Below, piece after piece: positions 23,596 through 27,704 of a DNA stretch of 27,704 nt (the first letter of the stretch is position 1; the number at the start of each line of letters is the position of its first letter). The stretch is from positions 40,443-68,146 of the forward strand of contig JAPCJN010000001.1 of assembly GCA_027886925.1 (NCBI GenBank), read 5' to 3'. The position numbers were made by a program, and so were the translations under genes. The notes under the pieces were generated by a model. The model saw only the letters and a list, made by a program, of their open reading frames with translations, made no database searches and was not told the DNA's origin. The DNA is from Nitrososphaerota archaeon. Its GTDB lineage: Archaea > Thermoproteota > Nitrososphaeria > Nitrososphaerales > UBA183.

Positions 23596-25926
23596 ACGAC
23601 CAAGTTATCTCTCAAAAGATCAATAATTCCAATCTCAGTAAGTTTACTCTTCGTGTTCTCGTCGATTTCTGTGCCAACGGCGTTAGCTTCAGCCAACTCG
23701 TCGTCCGCGGCTCCTGCCGCGACGCCGCTAACGTCCCTCCAAGCCAACTGGGCCTACCCTAACGCCAACCAATTCAACTGGAACTACAACCCTCAGACAG
23801 TCATCAACAGCTCGAACGTGCAGTACTTGGGCTTGGCTTGGCTATTCCCCCTACCCACCCACCCGACGGCCCTACTGTCGGTCTCGGGAGGCTTAGGGGT
23901 GGACACCGCGTTGATGATAATCAATGGCACCGTCTACGCGGTCACGCAGTTCGGCCAAGTGTTCGCGCTCAACGCTGCCAATGGAGATGTAATCTGGACA
24001 GACGTGCTGCCGATCCTCCCCAACAGCACCCTAGGCATGAGCGCTAAGACCCTCAACCTACACTTCCACGATGGAAATGTGGCATTCACTACAAAGCTGT
24101 TTGGCGGGACACCAACGATTTGGGTTTCGGCTCCAGACGAAAAGGTCTATGCCATCAACGCCTTGAGCGGCAAATACGAGATGAACTTCTCGCACTACAA
24201 TAGCCTCTCCTCGGTCGCGGGGAACAACCCCAACTCGGTCTACAACGGTCGCGCGATGAACATCCTCGTCGACCAGACGAGAGGCATCGCCATCACTTCT
24301 ATGCTCAGCAGTTCAAGCAACAACGCCGCAAGGTGCTTCTACCGCGGATGGAACGTCCTCGTGAACCCGCCAACGTTGATGTGGACCGCATTCTGTTCAC
24401 CTCCACAACCAGGGTCTGGCATACCCGTGAATCCAAACTGGGATACTCAACAAATCGCCAGCATGAAGGGCGCCTGGATCTTCAAGGGGTACGGCGCCGA
24501 CAACCCTGGAGGATATGGCGGACCTAGCGGGGCAGTCGACCTAAAGTCTCTCCCAGCCGCTCAACAAAACGCGTCCCTCTACAACGACTGGGGGTACATC
24601 CAGAGCGCCGCATGTTCGGCGACCGACGGAGGTGCGTCTCCAGGAGCGACAGGCGCTGGATGGGGTGCATCGTGGATAAGCGATCAGAAGACTGGCATAG
24701 CATACATCAACACCGGAAACAAGGGCCCGTACGACAGTCCTTGCACTCCAGGACCTGACCTGTGGTCTGCCGCGGTCATGGCACTCAACGAGACCACCGG
24801 ACAATGGGTCTGGGGCTTCCAGTCTAGTGCACACGAACTCTGGGACTACGACTGCTCATGGCAGCAGGCTCTCGGCAACGAGACCATAAGCGGCGTGAAC
24901 ACAGAGGTGCTGTGGAAGACTTGCAAGTCGGGCTACCTGTATGAGCTGAACGCAGCGACTGGCGCTCTCATTTGGAGCTGGACGCCACCGACAAGCATTC
25001 TTGGCAGGTGTCACTACTGCTACCCCTACGACCCGCTGAATTCGACCCAGATGAGCTACGCTTTCTTCAACCCGAATCCGGGGTTCCCAGACTCGCTAAT
25101 GTACCCCAGTGAGTTCGCCGCGTCAGAGAATTCGTTCTCCTACAACCCAGCGTTGAACTACATCATCATGGTGACCCACAACGTGCCATTGCTAACGCAC
25201 TACGTCCCATTCAACTCGACCAACTATGGCAACGGAAACGGAGAGACGTTCTATAACAGCGCCTCGGGAGCGGGCCTTGGAGGCGGCGCAGACAACTCCA
25301 CGGTCGAAGCGGTCAACGGGGCAACCGGGCAAATGGCGTGGTCTTACTTCATGCCGATCCAAGGATTCCGCGGAGGCGTCACTACCAGCGGCAACGTCGT
25401 CTATCTAGCGATGTCATCTGGAGACCTCATAATGCTCAATGCCCAGACTGGCAAACAAATCAGGGACCTCTACATCGGCGGTCCGCTCAATGTCCTCCCA
25501 TCCATCGGGGCGACGGCCAGCGGACAGATGCAGATTGTAATGCCAATAACCGCTGGTAGCGTCAGCTGGGCCAATGGAGTTCCAGGGGACTTGGTGGCGT
25601 TGAACCTTCAAAACGTTCCTGCTGCTACGACCAACACTGTCACGTCAACCGCCACTTCGACGACCACCGTCGGCGGAGGCTCTACGGTCACGACCACGAC
25701 CACCGTCGGCGGAGGAGCTACAGTCACCAAGACCACTACGGTCGGAGGCGCGGGCTCTACAGTCACCGTCTCTGGTGCGGGTTCAATCACCACATCGATA
25801 AGCACAGTCACAGCCTCATCCGGAGGCGTCAGCTCGACAACACTCTACGGGGTCGGGGCGGTCGCCGCGATCTTCATAATAGCGACGGGCTATCTTGCCA
25901 TGAGAGGAAGGAAGCCCGCCTCTTAG
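23596..25926 (+). CDS. Exported, membrane-anchored PQQ-dependent dehydrogenase (paralogue 1)
   Basis: This eight-bladed PQQ alcohol/methanol-dehydrogenase-like quinoprotein has 776 residues if begun at ACG 23596, the codon aligned with the paralogue's ATG; the first standard start, GTG 23653, removes 19 residues and most of the signal peptide. Propeller-type tryptophan docking segments recur (NAANGDVIWTDVL, NETTGQWVWGF, NAATGALIWSW). Likely active-site residues are N375 in NTGNKGPY (metal) and D417 in HELWDYD (catalytic base), with D419 two residues on, as in lanthanide-using relatives. There are many cysteines, including RCHYCYPYDP. After residue 675 comes a Thr/Val/Gly stalk with three 12-residue repeats, then an anchor YGVGAVAAIFIIATGYLAM and a basic end. 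Substrate unknown; electrons presumably reach the bc complex. Confidence 0.88.
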   Translation, partial: TTKLSLKRSIIPISVSLLFVFSSISVPTALASANSSSAAPAATPLTSLQANWAYPNANQFNWNYNPQTVINSSNVQYLGLAWLFPLPTHPTALLSVSGGLGVDTALMIINGTVYAVTQFGQVFALNAANGDVIWTDVLPILPNSTLGMSAKTLNLHFHDGNVAFTTKLFGGTPTIWVSAPDEKVYAINALSGKYEMNFSHYNSLSSVAGNNPNSVYNGRAMNILVDQTRGIAITSMLSSSSNNAARCFYRGWNVLVNPPTLMWTAFCSPPQPGSGIPVNPNWDTQQIASMKGAWIFKGYGADNPGGYGGPSGAVDLKSLPAAQQNASLYNDWGYIQSAACSATDGGASPGATGAGWGASWISDQKTGIAYINTGNKGPYDSPCTPGPDLWSAAVMALNETTGQWVWGFQSSAHELWDYDCSWQQALGNETISGVNTEVLWKTCKSGYLYELNAATGALIWSWTPPTSILGRCHYCYPYDPLNSTQMSYAFFNPNPGFPDSLMYPSEFAASENSFSYNPALNYIIMVTHNVPLLTHYVPFNSTNYGNGNGETFYNSASGAGLGGGADNSTVEAVNGATGQMAWSYFMPIQGFRGGVTTSGNVVYLAMSSGDLIMLNAQTGKQIRDLYIGGPLNVLPSIGATASGQMQIVMPITAGSVSWANGVPGDLVALNLQNVPAATTNTVTSTATSTTTVGGGSTVTTTTTVGGGATVTKTTTVGGAGSTVTVSGAGSITTSISTVTASSGGVSSTTLYGVGAVAAIFIIATGYLAMRGRKPAS
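25663..25770 (+). repeat. Three 36-base coding repeats in the Thr-rich stalk
   Basis: Three in-frame units at 25663, 25699 and 25735 encode TTVGGGSTVTTT, TTVGGGATVTKT and TTVGGAGSTVTV. They form a flexible, probably O-glycosylated linker that lifts the dehydrogenase domain off the membrane. Such repeats can vary in copy number between strains. Confidence 0.75.
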
Positions 25927-25937
25927 TTTTCCTGTCG

Positions 25938-25994
25938 ACCTGCCGTCAGGTATCACGCCAAGGCTTAGCCTTCGCAAAACAGTGCAAAAAGCAC
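25938..25994 (+). terminator. Cluster of three short hairpins after PQQ gene 1
   Basis: ACCTG-ccgt-CAGGT (25938-25951), AAGGC-tta-GCCTT (25960-25972) and GTGC-aaaaa-GCAC (25982-25994) follow in a row, starting about 12 bases after the stop codon, with TTTT at 25927-25930. Together they look like a transcript 3' end that would isolate gene 1 from gene 2. Confidence 0.45.
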
Positions 25995-26359
25995 GCCCTT
26001 TCTAAAAGGACTAGGGAACATCATCCTCCAAAAACCTGTTTTGCGACGATCGATTTACCCTTGGCCGGGTTGCACCGTCCATAGAATCATTGCGCCTGGT
26101 CGGAATCTCTTGCGATTTCTTGTGAACGTTACAAGCGGCTTGAGCGTCCGAATCATCAGCTTTCACCAGATGCTCATGTGGGCTTGTAATTCTCGTCTAC
26201 CGTCCTGACCTAAACGCCAAGTTCGAAAATCTGTTCCTGTAAACAGTCGTCTGCATGTTGTAATTGCTCAAAATTGCGAACGAAAACTTTGAAATCATCA
26301 TCGAGATTCAGCAAATCAATCAAATCGATCAATGCTGACTCATGATACACGAGAGGATA

Positions 26360-26434
26360 CGGGCAAAAAGATACGCTTATTGTCGAAAAATCAATTATGC
26401 GCTAGTAACGGCTATATGATATGCTTATTGTCGA
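26360..26434 (+). repeat. Imperfect direct repeat (period 48) in PQQ gene 2 promoter
   Basis: GCTTATTGTCGA occurs exactly at 26375-26386 and again at 26423-26434, 48 bases apart, with GGCTATATGAT (26410-26420) between them. Relative positions equal those in front of gene 1 (GCTTATTGTCGA at 23521, GGCTATATGAT at 23556, degenerate GCTGATTCTCGG at 23569). The second copy lies downstream of the TATA-like core, between it and ATG 26449, where a bound factor would block or modulate initiation. Confidence 0.7.
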
Positions 26435-26448
26435 AGCAATGAAAAGAT

Positions 26449-27704
26449 ATGACGAAGTTATTTTTCAAAAGATCAATAACTCCAATCTTAATTAGCTTAC
26501 TCTTCATCTTCTCATCGATGTCCGCGCCAACGGCGATGGCTTCAGCCAACTCGTCGTCCGTGGCACTCGCCCCGACGCCTCTGACGTCGCTTCAGGCCAA
26601 CTGGGCCTCGCCCAACGGCAACGCATTCAACCAGGATTATAATCCGCAGAACCAGATCAACAGCTCGAACGCCCAGAACCTCGGCCTGAGCTGGTTGTTC
26701 CCGCTCCCTATCCACCCGACGGCGCTGCTTTCAGTCGCAGGAGGCCTAGGGGTGGACTCGGCGCCGCTTATAGTCAACGGCACCGTGTACGCGACGACCC
26801 AGTATGGTCAGGTGTTCGCCCTCAACGCGGCTAACGGGAACGTGGTTTGGACTGACGTCCTGCCGCTGACACCGAACAGCACGCTAGGGCTCGGCGCCGG
26901 TGTACTCTCGCTGCACCTCCACGACGGGAATCAACAGTTCACCACGAAGCTCTTCGGCAACACTCCAACCTACTGGGTCGCGGCTCCGAACTACAAGGAC
27001 TATGCCATCAACGCCTTGAACGGCAAGTACGAACTCAACTTCTCTGTCTTCACTGGCATAAATACGGTCGCTGGAAACAACCCAAACGCAGTTTACAGCT
27101 CAATATCAAACCTACTAGTTGACCAGAACAAGGGCGTCCTCATCTCATCAATTGAGAGCGGCTCAAGCGCCGCAACCGGTAGGTGCTTCTACAGAGGATG
27201 GAACATCCTTGTCAGTCCTCCCCAGTTGATGTGGACCGCGTTCTGCACGCCGCCACAACCAGGGTCCAACATCCCAGTTGACCCTACTTGGACCATCAAG
27301 CAGGTCAACAACATGACGGGCGCCGAGATATTCTACCCAGGACCTGCCTACAACGGCGGCGGCAGCATACCTGGCACCGCGGAAGTCAATCTGAAGACTC
27401 TCTCGGCCTCGCAACTAAATGCGACCCTTTACGACGACTGGGGCCAGGGCCACCAGGGCACGGCCTGCGCAGCGGCTACTGGGGGCGGGTCCACTGGGTC
27501 GACCACCGCCGGATGGGGCGGGTCTTGGTTGCTGGGCACCGGCCCTACCAGAGGTCTGGCGTTCGTCAACACGAACAACAGGGACCCATACAACAGCATC
27601 TGCACAACAGGCCCAAGCCTCTGGGCTGCCTCAATGCTGGCACTGAACGAGACAACCGGGCAATGGGTCTGCCACTACGAGGGCATTGGAACCGTAAAGG
27701 GGGG
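26449..27704 (+). CDS. Exported PQQ-dependent dehydrogenase (paralogue 2), 3' end outside window
   Basis: This is a tandem paralogue of the preceding gene, open from ATG 26449 to the right edge (418 codons). The N-terminus MTKLFFKRSITPILISLLFIFS is a clear signal peptide ending near SAPTAMASA. Paralogue 1 is matched throughout: LTSLQANWASPNGNAFNQDYNP, SVAGGLGVDSAPLIVNGTVYA, RCFYRGWNILVSPPQLMWTAFC, YDDWGQGHQGTACAAATGGG and NETTGQW. The metal-site segment reads FVNTNNRDPYNS where paralogue 1 has YINTGNKGPYDS. The last 33 bases (from about 27672) stop resembling paralogue 1: after GQWV, CHYEGIGTVKG replaces the expected WGFQSSAHELWDYD. That is either genuine divergence or an assembly edge. Catalytic residues and anchor lie beyond the window. 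Confidence 0.88.
   Translation, partial: MTKLFFKRSITPILISLLFIFSSMSAPTAMASANSSSVALAPTPLTSLQANWASPNGNAFNQDYNPQNQINSSNAQNLGLSWLFPLPIHPTALLSVAGGLGVDSAPLIVNGTVYATTQYGQVFALNAANGNVVWTDVLPLTPNSTLGLGAGVLSLHLHDGNQQFTTKLFGNTPTYWVAAPNYKDYAINALNGKYELNFSVFTGINTVAGNNPNAVYSSISNLLVDQNKGVLISSIESGSSAATGRCFYRGWNILVSPPQLMWTAFCTPPQPGSNIPVDPTWTIKQVNNMTGAEIFYPGPAYNGGGSIPGTAEVNLKTLSASQLNATLYDDWGQGHQGTACAAATGGGSTGSTTAGWGGSWLLGTGPTRGLAFVNTNNRDPYNSICTTGPSLWAASMLALNETTGQWVCHYEGIGTVKG

Larger units (their letters stand above)
25927..26448. other. Spacer between the two PQQ genes
   Basis: These 522 bases hold hairpins just after gene 1 (25938-25994) and the duplicated promoter element before gene 2 (26360-26434). The middle (about 26000-26350) is more AT-rich than the surrounding genes and shows no frame with protein character and no tRNA-like structure. 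Confidence 0.5.

Noticed and set aside
26161..26260. tRNA-like GTTCGAAAA near 26221
   Set aside because: The T-loop consensus is incomplete and no acceptor, D or anticodon stems can be built around it.

Overview
The window reads as a G+C-rich chromosomal segment of an archaeon, most likely an aerobic, non-thermophilic member of the Thermoproteota/Nitrososphaeria side of the tree; the lineage is my inference. Evidence for Archaea: an adjacent XPB-type helicase and Bax1 nuclease pair, AT-rich TATA-like boxes about 25 bases upstream of start codons with little or no leader (for example 7571-7585 before metY), many TTG/GTG starts, and small winged-helix/membrane protein pairs. A cytochrome b plus Rieske pair indicates respiration with a bc-type complex. 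Both window ends cut through genes (cytochrome b on the left, a second PQQ dehydrogenase on the right).

Layout. 1-2115 (minus): small 4-TM protein, Tat-type Rieske protein, cytochrome b. 2458-5402 (plus): membrane-anchored beta-helix protein translationally coupled to a membrane-anchored beta-propeller. 5423-7215 (minus): a DHFR/RibD-like reductase and another surface beta-propeller. 7603-10734 (plus): methionine cluster metY-metX-metW. 11308-12021: DUF72 protein. 12194-15115 (plus): a tiny Tat-signal protein abutting a DUF4331 protein that has no signal of its own, followed by a NiCoT nickel/cobalt permease. 15218-17436: DUF365-like protein, winged-helix regulator, two small membrane proteins, the second with a cytoplasmic winged-helix-like tail. 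17694-23172 (minus): M29-like aminopeptidase homologue, XPB helicase, Bax1 nuclease, metallophosphoesterase. 23596-27704 (plus): two tandem paralogous exported PQQ-dependent dehydrogenases, the first with a Thr-rich stalk and C-terminal membrane anchor.

The genes suggest a cell whose energy metabolism couples surface-tethered PQQ dehydrogenases to a bc-type respiratory complex, with an unusually large share of coding capacity devoted to anchored surface beta-propellers and a beta-helix.

The points most worth a second look are: (1) the two PQQ genes share an upstream element built from imperfect direct repeats with a 48-base period flanking a TATATGAT box; (2) the first PQQ gene carries ACG exactly where its paralogue has the ATG start, and the Rieske Tat signal also lies upstream of any ATG/GTG/TTG start in frame; (3) cytochrome b has Lys where the fourth axial haem histidine is expected; (4) the Tat mini-protein/DUF4331/NiCoT cassette looks like a possible hitchhiker-export system; (5) the M29 homologue appears to lack its metal ligands. 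No RNA genes, insertion sequences or CRISPR arrays were seen.
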